Positions 48,551 to 58,713 of a stretch of DNA of 64,000 nt are shown here, one piece after another. The notes beneath the pieces were generated by a model, which had not been told where the DNA came from, ran no database searches, and saw only the letters and a program-made list of their open reading frames with translations. This DNA is from Cheiracanthium punctorium (lineage: Eukaryota; Arthropoda; Arachnida; Araneae; Cheiracanthiidae): NCBI GenBank assembly GCA_038373885.1, contig JAWZYV010015837.1, positions 434,001 to 498,000 of the forward strand, written 5' to 3'. The first letter of the stretch is position 1. Every line of letters starts with the position of its first letter. Made by a program: the position numbers and the translations under genes.

Positions 48551-51500
48551 ATGACAAAAAAAAATAAAAATATTAAACTTTTAAGTGGTAAGCCAAACGG
48601 AATAAATAATGTAAAATAAACTCAGGCAATTATAAATAGAGGCTGCCAAATTTTTATCGTGTTAGTTAATATTTAGAAATTTTATTTTTGAAAATCAATA
48701 TTTTTCTGAAAATAGCTTACATGGATTATAAGCTTGTATTCAGATCGTAAACACAAGCATAGTAATAATGCTTTAAAATGTAAAAGATATTTTGATGTAA
48801 GATATTTTGTTTATGCATTTTTTATTACTATACTGGAAATCGGAAGTCTATCAGCAAGAAATAACGAGAAAATAAAATACAAATACATGTGAGATTAGCT
48901 GGCCTGGCCCTGCGCAACAGGTCAATGTATCTATAAATGGATCTTAATAGTGGACTATTCAACTATGTTTAATTCTTTTAAACAACTGAAAATGAAGGCT
49001 AAAAGTATCGACATGTGAAATAATCGTGTCTTAGAATACCAGTTAAGAATTATACACTGTTTAATAATACCAGGTAGAAAAAAGTTAAAAGTCTATGCAA
49101 TAATACCAAAAACTTATGTAGGTACGTCCATGGAAATTCATGTACGGAGTTATAAAAACGTTCGTACGTTTGTCCCTGGTGCGTACGTTTTTATAACGTT
49201 ATGTTATTAAATTATTTTGATTAAATCAAGACATTTAATCTGATCTTAGTGAAAATAAATTTAAAAAGTATTTTTAAGGCTCATATGCAGACATACTTTA
49301 ACTATCTGAATTCGCATTTTTAATTTATATGAAAATAAATACGCCGTTTCTTATTAAAGCTTCATACGTGTTAGTATATGCTTCCTCTTAATTAGGTTTT
49401 AGCATTTCTTTTTTAATTGCGATGTGTGAATAATATGCCCTGTCGAAAGAAAATATTTAACTTATTTTTAAAAAGTCGTCGATCTTCAAGTCATTTGAAA
49501 AGGCATCGTGCTACAAAAAGAAATGGTGAACGTCTCTATTAAATATGGTTAATTGAATTTACATATTTTTTGATAAAATGTTAGGCTGGATAATTTTACA
49601 AAAGCGAATGCTTAATAATTGTACTTTTTATTTCTAATATATAATTAAACGTACGACTAATTTAAAAAAGAAGATAATAAATATTTTTATACGTTCTACA
49701 GATGATTAAAACTTGATGTGAAACGTACAAGAGAAAATTTTTCATTCCGAGTCATTTATAACGGTATTCGCTTCAAATGCTTCATAATGTTTTGATTTTT
49801 AGTTTAAATAAAACTGCCAAATATTTAATTCCACAAGAATTAATTTTCTAGTTGATGGCAGCTTAATTGTATTGCTGCATCCGTTTAACACTATCTTCCT
49901 ACCAACATCAAAACCATGCAGCCTAAAACAAGGCCTTTTCCCGTCGTTATAAACTTATAACGAACTATTTAGTTCGTTGGAATTGATTAATGTGAGATTT
50001 TGGAGTTCATCCAACTATTTTAACTGCAAAAACATATGGAAAGTATAATTAATGACTTGAATTCTGACATTATCTTTACGTTGCGTCCAAAGTAGGTGAA
50101 GTTCGTACAAAACTTCAGGAACAAAATAAACTGTTTCGTTCATTTATATTTTTGGTTTTATAAATGTATAAGATTGCAAGAGAAAATGCAACATTTTTTA
50201 AACTCATGTCAAAAACACGTGTCACACACAAGTATTTTTGCTTTATTTTCCATAAAATACGAGAACAAGTGTAAAGCGAAATTTTGAAAAATATTTTTGC
50301 TCAATTCGTGTTTTCTTTTTTTATGTTATTCTCTTTGTATTTAGTCATGTTTATCTTATTTCTTATTTCACTGTATGTTTTACAATGCTTATACCATTTT
50401 TTTTCTGTATTAAGGGGCGGTGGTGGCTTTTCCAGATGATATTTACACCGCATCCATAATAAAAGTTGCACCTTTAGTACAACTCAGACGCAATTATCAG
50501 GTTACAGTTAAGATGCAATGTTACTTATTTTACATTTAAAGAAATTCAAAAAAATTAAGGTATTAAAATTTCGTAGACGTTTTTTGTATATTACGAAACA
50601 AGGAACTGTATCTATAAATAAAGTTTAAAGTGAGGTTTCTAATTGCAAGTAGCGTTAATCTGTTAATATACGGCTAAGGTCACCTATACATTGAACTGCT
50701 GAATGAAGTCATAACATGTTTATTAAAAGACAAAACGATGATTGAAAATAATCATCATTTGCAGGTTCCAAATCGCAATCTTGGTTGTATTTCCTACACT
50801 AGGCATATCGTAAAATCCATGAGCAGTAATGGAACTGGAACATTCACATAATTTGTGACCATTATATATAATATGTTCACGTGGGTGTCTCTAAATTTTC
50901 ATTTTTTGGCGAATTCCATCTTGCAGCATCATTTTTTAGTGTGTACATAAGTAGTTTGAACTTGTTAAAACATTTGTTTTGTAATTTTTGGAACGATGCT
51001 TTTTGAAAATATACATTTATTGTTTAGTTTTTATTATTAGTTACGCAATTTTTCATAATTTTATCACCATCCAAGTTTTTCTGTGATTTAAAAAACACTT
51101 GAACACCGTGTTTGTTATGACATTTCGGTTTCTGAAATACATGTAATGGTATTTGAAGAACTTGAAGAAAAATAAAAGCTTAATAGTAGGCATTTGAATC
51201 AAACCAGTCTTCAGTCTCATCACGTTAATGTAAAGATGATTGTTCGAATATGACAAGTAATATTTATTCTGCTTTACATTATATAAATTATTTTACAGTG
51301 AATTCAGTATGATTTTTTCATAGTGACTAAAAATTTTTCTTGTAGCATCATTGTGAATGTTCTAGAGTTACTCTGAAAGAAGTGAAGCAGAAAAATAACT
51401 AATTTCATAAATTACATGGAAAAAAACTGAGTAACAGTCATCCGTATGTACACTTAACGGCTAACTTCGCAATGCGGCTAACGGCGCATTTCAAAGAAAT

Positions 51501-52209
51501 AAAAGACAGTATTTCGTTCAACTTCTTACAGCAAACTTAAAGTATTTACAGTAAATTTAAAGTTACTATAAAAGGAGACTTTAACTTTGAACTTACAGTA
51601 GAGGAAACGCCAGTAAGAAACGTCATTTTTCGACAAAAAGAGTCGAGAAATAAAACATGCTTTATTCTCGTACTAAGTAAAGTTATAAAATTATTTATCA
51701 ATGCTTTTACAGACTAGGTAAAGGTAAATTATTTAATCCATAATCAAAAAGAACTGTGATGTGATGAATACTTTCCGCGTTTGTTTTGCATCATCGGTCA
51801 AGAAGGAATGAAATGCCCGATTTCATCTGATCTTTGAAAGGAAGAAGACACATTTACAAAATGGGGCAGAATGCTGACTTTGATTGCAGTTCTTCCCACA
51901 AATGTGCTCTACTTTCAAGTTTTAGGGTAAGTGCTGAAGCGTGTAAACGTGATATGTTAGAAAAAAAATACTAAATTGAGAAGCTGCTGCATGTAAGGAA
52001 TATTTTATTTAACACATTCAAAAATAACGTAATAGGATGATGAGGAAAAATGCTTTTAGGATGCTTTTATATTAATAATCGTTAATTATTACTGAAAATA
52101 CAGAAAAAATGAAAATAGAAATAAAAATCCATTAATTTAATAGCTGAAAAAAACTTTCCATTTGCAATTGAGCACTCGTATGTGTCTGAGACAATTAAAC
52201 CCTATTGTT
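48551..52209. other. AT-rich DNA with hairpins, no gene
   Basis: No coding region supported. Besides the hairpin at 49148-49199, AACGAACT/AGTTCGTT pair around ATTT at about 49959-49978. The rest is anonymous AT-rich sequence. Confidence 0.5.
49148..49199. repeat. Hairpin with 16-bp matching arms
   Basis: The right arm CGTACGTTTTTATAAC (about 49182-49197) pairs with the left-side words GTTATAAAAACG and CGTACG (from about 49150). The left arm has a 4-base insertion that duplicates TTCG. The loop is TTTGTCCCTGGTG. It looks like a short snap-back element or the collapsed ends of one. Confidence 0.65.
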
Positions 52210-52675
52210 ACGAAGGAGCTGGCCGCGGTTATATAGTCGTGGTACGAGGAAGTTTTCCACAAGAGCGTTTGCACTGTAGTTCAGGCACGAAAACGTGTTT
52301 TGCGGCATCCATCGAACAATAAAAAAATCTAAAACAATTTCTGTTAACTTCTGGTATATTCTAACTCAAAAATTACTGTTTACAAAAAGTGGATCATTAT
52401 ATTCAGCAATTTTCGCCAGTTCTGGTAATCATACCCACATAATTTTCGGTAAATGCAGATGTAAGGTGGAGAGATGGTAGTACTCAGACAACATTTCTTG
52501 GATGCCGCCAACAGGCGACGGAAGGACCCAGAAAATGTTTCATGGTTGCTGCCAATGGGCGGCGGTGGAACATAGAGAACGCTTTCGGATGCCGCCGATA
52601 GCCGGCAGAAGTACTTAGGGAACGTTTCATGGCCGTTGCCAATGAGCGACAGTAGTGAGGAACAGGTTAAAAATT
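52210..52675 (+). repeat. Dispersed repeat with 44-bp minisatellite, copy B
   Basis: Homologous to 19841-20240: same start (ACGAAGGAGC then GGCCGCGGTTATATAG), shared GAAAACGTGTTTTG, GGTATATTCTAAC, AAATTACTGTTTAC, AAAAAGTGG and TGGTAATCATACCCACATAA, then the minisatellite. This copy has four minisatellite units against three in copy A. Absence of coding capacity and of clear termini leaves its class open. The shared middle part is also found as the arm of the inverted repeat at 48038-48210. Confidence 0.75.
52486..52661 (+). repeat. 44-bp tandem repeat, four units
   Basis: Units begin at 52486, 52530, 52574 and 52618, exactly 44 bp apart. Each has the pattern AGArAACGTTTC, a GCCGCC/GGCGGC-like inverted pair around AATG, and GTAGTAC-type ends. 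Units differ from one another by several bases, so the array is not young. Confidence 0.88.
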
Positions 52676-53535
52676 GAGGTCCTTAAATATTTAGATTTAA
52701 TCCCCTGAAAATTTTAATCGATATCAATGAATTCTGGAGCTTTTTGTACGTAACTTTGTAATCCGTAATACATGTTTATAATGTCGTCCATGTTTAATAA
52801 ATAAAAGCCGAGGTCAGTCTTTTAGTGACACGCTGTCAAAGAAGGACAGGCATAATCTTAGAATCCAATCAAGTTGGATTATTTTTTTATTACTCTTATT
52901 CGCAATCAGGCAAAACTCTTTATTATAATGTCCAAAAGTAATAGGACGAAGTATAATTAAAAAAAGACATAAGTTTGTTTTTTTTTCTCTTTCTTTCTTG
53001 CTTTTCTACTTAGTCGCGTGGCTCACAAAAATTAGGTGAAAATGAGGTTCAGCGATGTCATAAAAGTTGATTTACTAGTATAGCAGGCTTCCCCACCAGT
53101 AAAGAAAGGTACTTATGCTTTTTTCCTTTATTAGATTTTCAAGCGTAGTCTACAGGGAGCCTTTAAGTATCGTTTATGGCTGTAACTTCTGCAGTGCGTG
53201 ATTTCTTTTGTTAAGGTTATAACTGCTTTTCATACTAAGGTGTATCGGATTACTTTGTTAAAAAAGTTAGTTTCAGCTTTATTCTTTTTCCATATTAGTC
53301 TTTAAGAGAGTGTATATACATTCACTACACTTATCGAAGCATGATTTTTCACAAGGTATTATTCTGATTAAAAATAAAACACTTATGTTCTTACTACTAA
53401 GAAATATGAAACTATGCAAAATAAAAACTATTGTTACACTGAATAAATAAAATGACTTTTGCATAAAAAAATCCATAAAAGTGAAATTGGTAGATTTAGA
53501 AGTGTTCTTTCTTGTGCTGTACTAATCTCACATTT
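52676..53535. other. AT-rich DNA, nothing recognised
   Basis: No gene supported. A T-rich then TTTC-rich run lies at 52977-53000. The minus-strand frame 53279-53476 is AT-driven. The last ten bases are the left target duplication of the SINE that follows. Confidence 0.5.
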
Positions 53536-53760
53536 TTTTTTCCAATGGCCGGCCGCTGCCTTGAAGGCTTTGGCCACAACAGGCCGGAATTGTTGGCCTC
53601 TTTATTATGGGGGCACCTAATAGGTGGACCAGTGTCGTCCCTTATGAAAGGACGGACAATGACAACGACGTCTAGTAGGGGATCGAACCTCGACCTCCGG
53701 GAGTTGAACCCGAAACCGTAGTACGGTGCTTTACCCACTATACAATCCGGTCGGCACTTG
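53536..53760 (-). mobile_element. tRNA-derived SINE with two B boxes and a clear target duplication
   Basis: The insertion is flanked by TCTCACATTT at 53526-53535 and 53761-53770. Read on the minus strand from 53760, it starts with a tRNA-like head: A-box-like TTGTATAGTGGG (53745-53734), a perfect B box GGTTCAACTCC (53710-53700), and a second perfect B-box match GGTTCGATCCC (53689-53679). The 3' end is an A-rich tail (T run at 53536-53541 on the plus strand). A-to-B spacing fits a tRNA promoter, so RNA polymerase III transcription is expected. The overlapping 69- and 80-codon frames are incidental. Its body differs from the SINEs at 40.4 and 58.1 kb, so it is a second SINE family. Confidence 0.9.
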
Positions 53761-53770
53761 TCTCACATTT

Positions 53771-54774
53771 AACTACAAAAAAAAAAAAAGAAAACATTCA
53801 ACTGTATGTGTGTCCTACATGCGTTTCTAATAAATTATAAATTATTTTTGCAAATATTAGATATACTATAGTACAAAAATATTATAATACAGATATTATA
53901 TTTTATGATTTTATTTATCATAGGACATAAATGCTTTTATGATACTAAAAATGTCGACATCCCTTTTGTATTTAATTCCTATAAATGTATTATAAAATAA
54001 GAACCGAGTCATATTAAGAAAACAGTATTTTAACCTAAGCATTGTTTCTATACATCAGAGAATACATTTCGATAAAAGACTACAAGAATTCGAATTTCAA
54101 AGTATTCCAGGAAAAAACAATACATGATATTAAATTACAATAAAAAGGAAGGTTACAAGACGTGATATCTTTCCTCGGTTATATATAACTGAACAAATAT
54201 GTTACATATCTCCTTTCGCTTTTGATTTAATATATTTTCGTCCCGGTGTTGAATTTCAAATCCTTTGTCATTTCTTGTCCTTTCTTTCCATGTTTTCATT
54301 CCTGGGAATATATTGATAAAGCTGTCAAAATCTGATGTCTTAAACATTGCCTAGAAATAACTGCGGCATGAAGGGAATTTTTTGTGAAGCACAATAGATT
54401 ATTTTACATTTTTGCCAAGTTTTAAAGGAAATATATCCAAAAGATTTTAAAAATTTAAGTTATTTTACATTATTAAATATATGCAATTAGATCACATACT
54501 ACGGAATGTATTGATGAAACTTTCAAATTTGGGTGTCTTATACTTCGCTTGAAATGAAATTGTGACGTTAAAAGCATACTTTTCAGATTATGGGGTTGTA
54601 TTTAGAATTTCTTGTTCAATAACGAATTAAACTCAAGAGTCCGGATGTAACAGAGTCCAACTGGATAAAAATGTACCATTCTCTAGCTCACCCAACTCAA
54701 GGGTGTTGAAAAAATGCTTTTATGAAAAATTAGTAAACATTTTCCAACGAACAGCTTTTGCAGCTACTGAAGAG
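53771..54774. other. AT-rich DNA, nothing recognised
   Basis: No gene or repeat terminus recognised in this interval. Confidence 0.5.
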
Positions 54775-54777
54775 ACA

Positions 54778-55520
54778 TCTTATAAATAAAAATGAAATTC
54801 TGTTTGTTTGTTTGTTTGTTTGTTTGTTTGTTTGTTTATTTGTTTGTTTGTGGATTTGAGTTGTATACAAATCCACAAAAATGGACCTATCAGCCTGAAA
54901 TTTTGCACAGATATGTAAAATAATATAGAATAAATGATAGTCCACTTTAAAACTTTGAAAGTCCACCCGTTCCCGGAATTTAAGAGATTTTTTATGTTCT
55001 CCACGCAAAAAGCTTTCCGTAATTGTAACCCCTGTAGTGAAAAAAGTGTGAAATAAGGATCGTGGTTGCCATGTGTGGCGATTTTGCCAAATAAGATGTT
55101 TTAAATTCTCAAAGTAAAAATAAAAGAATAATAATGATTTTTTTTTTGTTAGTTTATATTCGTAAGGTTATATTTTTTTTAATTATAATATCGTGTGCAT
55201 GGGAAATCGGAGCAGGAATGAAATGTTTTATACGCAAAACAATAAGAATTGAAGATTTCCGAGGCTACTATGTTAAAATTTTTTAGTTTGGCGAAAAAAT
55301 AAAATGGCTCAAATGCCGTGAAAGTGAGTTCTAGCGGTTTGCACAGTTTCCGGCTTGGCGAATTTACTGAGAGCTTAAGGAAACGGATTTTTGAAAACAA
55401 GTACAAAGGTTTTATTAGAATACAGCGTTAAATTTTAATGATCCCTGCGAAAATAATGCAGTTATTAAGGGATTTCAAGCGATCTATCTTCAGCATTCTC
55501 GCGATTTTGAGGAGGATTCT
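54778..55520 (+). mobile_element. Repeat with Helitron-like 5' end, copy 1
   Basis: It starts TCTTATAAATAAAAATGAAA after an A, the TC start expected of Helitrons. A (TGTT)n run follows at 54801-54850. It matches 55902-56620 over some 700 bp in the same orientation, with shared words such as AAAATGGACCTRTCAGCCTG, GATAGTCCACTTTAAAACTT and GTTGCCATGTGTGGCGATTT. A block of about 45 bp present in copy 2 is missing here. Minus-strand frames across it are not conserved. No matching 3' end was found, so it is probably truncated or interrupted. Confidence 0.6.
54801..54850 (+). repeat. (TGTT)n microsatellite
   Basis: About a dozen TGTT units with one ATT interruption. Copy 2 of the surrounding repeat has only one or two units at this place, so the run expanded after the two copies separated. 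Confidence 0.92.
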
Positions 55521-55901
55521 AACGCTGGGCGCTATTTATCGTAATTTAATCGTCTGCTATTTGGGTTATGAATACACCTGCGTATAAGTTTTTGAAATTT
55601 TCATTCAGTTGGAATTGTGCATTTTTCAGAGCAGCTTTTCTGCATCTAATGTATTAAATCCAGAAAAAAGGATGTTAGAAATATCAATTTTAATTTTGTT
55701 TAATCACACTCATGAATAATGATACACTTTCCAACTTAATGAAAGAAGGAACGAAAATAGGGAAGACCCATGGATTATAACTCTTTTTATATATAGCACT
55801 TTAGTGCGTATTTAAAAATCTGAAAGTGTGTCAGATTTTCTATGATTCTAGCGCTTGGCGCAATTTAATGAGAGGGTATTTTTAAATACAAGCGTAGGTT
55901 A
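55521..55901. other. Spacer between the two Helitron-like copies
   Basis: Contains worn echoes of the flanking repeat: TTCTAACGCTGGGCGC near 55517 and TTCTAGCGCTTGGCGC near 55847, and a stretch at 55861-55898 resembling the end of copy 1. So it may be part of a longer duplicated unit. No gene. Confidence 0.45.
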
Positions 55902-56620
55902 TCTTATAAATAAAAATGAAATTCTGTTTGTCAATTTGTTGATTTGGGTAGTATACAATTCCACAAAAATGGACCTGTCAGCCTGAAATTTTACACAGAT
56001 ATGTAAAATAATATAGAATAAATGATAGTCCACTTTAAAACTTTGAAACTCCACTTAAAAACGTTTTCCTCCTGAAGGGTTCCCTTTAATTTCCGTTCCC
56101 GGAATTTAAGAGATATGTTCTCCACGCAGAAAGCTTTACGTAATATTAACCCCTGTAGTGAAAAAAGTGTGTGAAATAAGCATCTTGGTTGCCATGTGTG
56201 GCGATTTTGCCGAATAAAATGTTTTAAATTCTTAAAGTAAAAATAAAAGAATAATAATGATTTTTTTAGTTTATTTTTTTTTAATTATAATATCGTGTGC
56301 GCATAAGAAATGAGAGCAGGAATGAAATGTTTTATATGCAAAACAATGAGGATCGAAGATATCCGAGACTAATATGTAATTTTTTTTTAGTTTGGCGAAA
56401 AATAAAATGGCTGATAGGCCGATTTTTAGAGTGTGAGTTCTAGCGGTTTGCACAGTTTTAGGCTTTTTGGCTCAATTTACTGAGAGCTTAAGGAAATAGC
56501 ATTTTTGAAAGCAAGTGTATACGTTTTCTTAGAATACAGCATTAAATTTTAACTATCCGTGCAGAAATAATGCAGTTATTAGGCATTTCAAGCGATGTAG
56601 CTTCAGAATTCTCGCCAATA
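55902..56620 (+). mobile_element. Repeat with Helitron-like 5' end, copy 2
   Basis: Begins TCTTATAAATAAAAATGAAA after an A, the same start as copy 1, and is offset from it by 1124 bp. It retains the block ACGTTTTCCTCCTGAAGGGT that copy 1 lacks. No protein-coding frame is convincing. It diverges from copy 1 after about 56600 and leads into the Helitron that starts near 56932. It may be the 5' part of that same element or a separate truncated copy. Confidence 0.6.
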
Positions 56621-56931
56621 TGAGTACATTGATTTAACTTGGGGGAAATCCGCCAAATTTCAGAAAATTGAAATCTTCGCATTTAGTACATCGAGGTAAC
56701 GATGAATAAAACATGTTATAGTTGATAATTTAAAAAATGCGGCTGTATTAAGGGATTCCACTTTTCAAGTAAATGCCTGGCGGTGGAACCATTTCCCATT
56801 TTGATTGCTGCTAAGTCAATGCTTCGAATGATTCCTGAAAAAACTCTTGCAAAATGGCGTATGCTGGCACTTTGGCGAGGCTTAGATTTGAAACTGGATT
56901 TTACTTGAGACTGGTATATACATATAATAAG
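56621..56931. other. Linker between repeats
   Basis: AT-rich sequence with no recognised feature. The minus-strand 107-codon frame (57039 to 56716) runs from the Helitron into this linker and has no recognised domain. Confidence 0.4.
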
Positions 56932-57352
56932 ACTGGTTATAGATAAAAATGAATGTTGGTATGTGTGTAGGAGGTTGAAAAACTCCAGCACCGTTTCACC
57001 GATCACCATGAAATTTGGTTCACCTAAGTCTTTTATCATGAGAAGGTTTTTATGCTATCCGTTTTTCCTCTAACTTTGCACTAGGTGGGCGCAGCAGAAC
57101 GTCGAATTCTATTCCTTTTAGCCGTTTGCTATGCGAATATCGTCCACAAATTTTGATGAAATTTGGTACACGCGAATATTAGAACACGGGAGAATATTTT
57201 TCACTATCCATTTGCTGTAACTTACCGCTAAATAGCGCTGCAACGCATCAACTTCTATACCGTTCGACTGATCGGCATAAAATTTTTTATACTTACACAT
57301 TTTGATGAGAACGAAGAATATATTCTAACTGCGTTACTTTTGATGTTACTCA

Positions 57353-57367
57353 CCACTAGATGGCACT
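57353..57367 (+). promoter_or_regulatory. CTCF-like motif inside the Helitron
   Basis: CCACTAGATGGCACT fits the widely used vertebrate-style CTCF core CCASYAGRKGGCRSY at every position and contains the AGATGGC core known for insect CTCF. Binding is only inferred from sequence. Confidence 0.3.
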
Positions 57368-57553
57368 GCAATGCATTATTATTTTAACTCGTCACTAGAT
57401 GACGCTGCAGCAGACACACATTTTTTGACCATTCAAACGGGGCTATGAAAATCAGTATACATAGCTATTTGAACAATAAGAATATTTTGGCGTTATCCAT
57501 TTTGCTATAACTCGCCACATGACGGCGCTGTAGCAAATCATTACTTTAATTAA

Positions 57554-57568
57554 CCACTAGATGGCCCT
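57554..57568 (+). promoter_or_regulatory. CTCF-like motif inside the Helitron, second copy
   Basis: CCACTAGATGGCCCT differs from the CTCF core pattern at one position. Together with 57353-57367 and a weaker copy at 57392-57406 it forms a spaced series produced by the internal repeats. Confidence 0.25.
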
Positions 57569-57967
57569 GCAGTGTATCCCTTCTTGACTGTGCGAATAAA
57601 TCGCTATGAAAATAGGTATACATAGATATTTGAACACGGAGAAGAGTTTGGCACGATCCATTTTCCTATAACTTGACACTAGATGTCGCGTCAACACATG
57701 AACTTCAAGACTATTCAGCCGATCGTCATGAAAATTCGTATACATCGATATCTGAATGCGAAGAATATTTTTGCCGTATCCGTTTTGCTAAAACTCGCAC
57801 TAGATTGTGCTACGCCGCATCGCCTTCTGCACCGTAAAAACGATTGCCTTGAAATTCAGTATGCATGATTATTGAACACAATATAACGCGATATCCATTT
57901 TGCTATATCTCTTTATTACAATAAATAGTAATCACAACAAATATTAATATCAAAAAGTCCATTCATT

Positions 57968-57996
57968 CCCGTGCGAAGAACGGGTACTTCAGCTAG
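57968..57996 (+). other. Helitron 3' terminal hairpin and CTAG end
   Basis: Stem CCCGT/ACGGG with loop GCGAAGA, then TACTTCAG, then CTAG and a host T. This matches the established Helitron 3' architecture (short GC-rich hairpin about 10 bases before CTRR, insertion before T). Confidence 0.85.
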
Positions 57997-58125
57997 TTGT
58001 CTATAAAAAATGCTAATTGTGATTTGTCTGTGTTTGCCTGTTGTCGGTATATGAACGAGACAAGGAGTCATATGATCATCACATTTTTGTCAAAAGGTAC
58101 AACAGGACAAGGTCTAATAGTCTGG

Positions 58126-58363
58126 TTGTTGTTGTTGCTGTTGTGTGTGATTATGGCAACACTACACTAGGGCGATCTGCTAAGGGGGTTGCCTTGGTAG
58201 TAGGACTTTCTAAGGGGTTCTAACGCGTATTCACGTTACATCTGGAGAAAACCTACCAAAACTCCAGACCGTTAGATCCTCCAGACCGTTAGATCAATGG
58301 ACCTTCACAGTTAGGCCATCTACCATTTTCAGTGGCATAACCACTGTGCCATGGTGAGGCGAC
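58126..58363 (-). mobile_element. tRNA-derived SINE with 12-bp target duplication
   Basis: Flanked by the exact direct repeat CTAATAGTCTGG (58114-58125 and 58364-58375). Read on the minus strand from 58363, the head holds a clear A box, TGGCACAGTGG (58351-58341), at the position expected in a tRNA gene; the B box is worn. The tail is a (CAA)n run, seen as (TTG)n at 58126-58143 on the plus strand. The phrase CTCCAGACCGTTAGATC occurs twice (about 58262 and 58279), a small internal duplication. Same family as the SINE at 40444-40673. The perfect duplication suggests a fairly recent insertion. Confidence 0.9.
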
Positions 58364-58375
58364 CTAATAGTCTGG

Positions 58376-58713
58376 AGTGATTCCTTCGTAATTCAGCATT
58401 ACTGTAATTGCATTTGTCTATTCAATGAAAAATTTATTTCTGAAAAGTTTTCCACAACATATCAATAACGACTAAGTATTCGTCAAATATATATATATAT
58501 ACATATATATATATATCATTGTACCATTAAATATATCAATTAATATTTTTATCAAACGATATTTAGTACAAGACTTTTTCCTTCAAATATCAAATAATGG
58601 CATCGTTCAATCTTATAATTTAATCCGACAATCTAGCTGAAGTCGGATCATCATAGTTAACCACATTTTTAAGTAAGCGTTTGTAGAACCATTTTTAGTG
58701 ACTAATAATTGTT
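58376..58713. other. AT-rich DNA with a TA microsatellite
   Basis: No gene. Holds a (TA)n run of about 30 bases at 58488-58516. The end may include the left target site of the next element. Confidence 0.55.

Larger units (their letters stand above)
57040..57900 (+). repeat. Degenerate internal tandem repeats of the Helitron
   Basis: At least six worn units share the order: ATGAAA-type word, TATACATAGATATTTGAACA, GAATATTTTGGC, TATCCATTTTGCTATAACT, CACTAGATGGCGCTGCAGC. Spacings of the CACTAG-type word are roughly 145, 127, 40, 120, 38, 124 and 120 bp, so short and long units alternate. This is typical of minisatellites carried by Helitrons. Confidence 0.7.
56932..57996 (+). mobile_element. Non-autonomous Helitron with internal repeats
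   Basis: The 5' side reads GGTTATAGATAAAAATGAAT (from 56935), a worn form of the TATAAATAAAAATGAA start seen in the two upstream copies. The exact first base is uncertain. The 3' end is diagnostic: CCCGT (57968) pairs with ACGGG (57980) and is followed after 8 bases by CTAG (57993-57996), then a host T. The interior repeats phrases such as ATGAAAATCAGTATACATAG, GATATTTGAACAC, CTATCCATTTTGCTATAACT and CACTAGATGGC at intervals near 120 and 40 bp. No Rep/helicase coding sequence is present, so it would rely on an autonomous Helitron elsewhere. Confidence 0.82.

Noticed and set aside
53496..53738. Minus- and plus-strand frames of 80 and 69 codons over 53.5-53.7 kb
   Set aside because: Both fall inside the tRNA-derived SINE; such frames are incidental to its GC-richer sequence.
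53679..53760. Functional tRNA gene
   Set aside because: A and B boxes are present, but it has an extended body, a T/A tail and a target duplication, so it is a SINE head. I could not fold a convincing acceptor stem.
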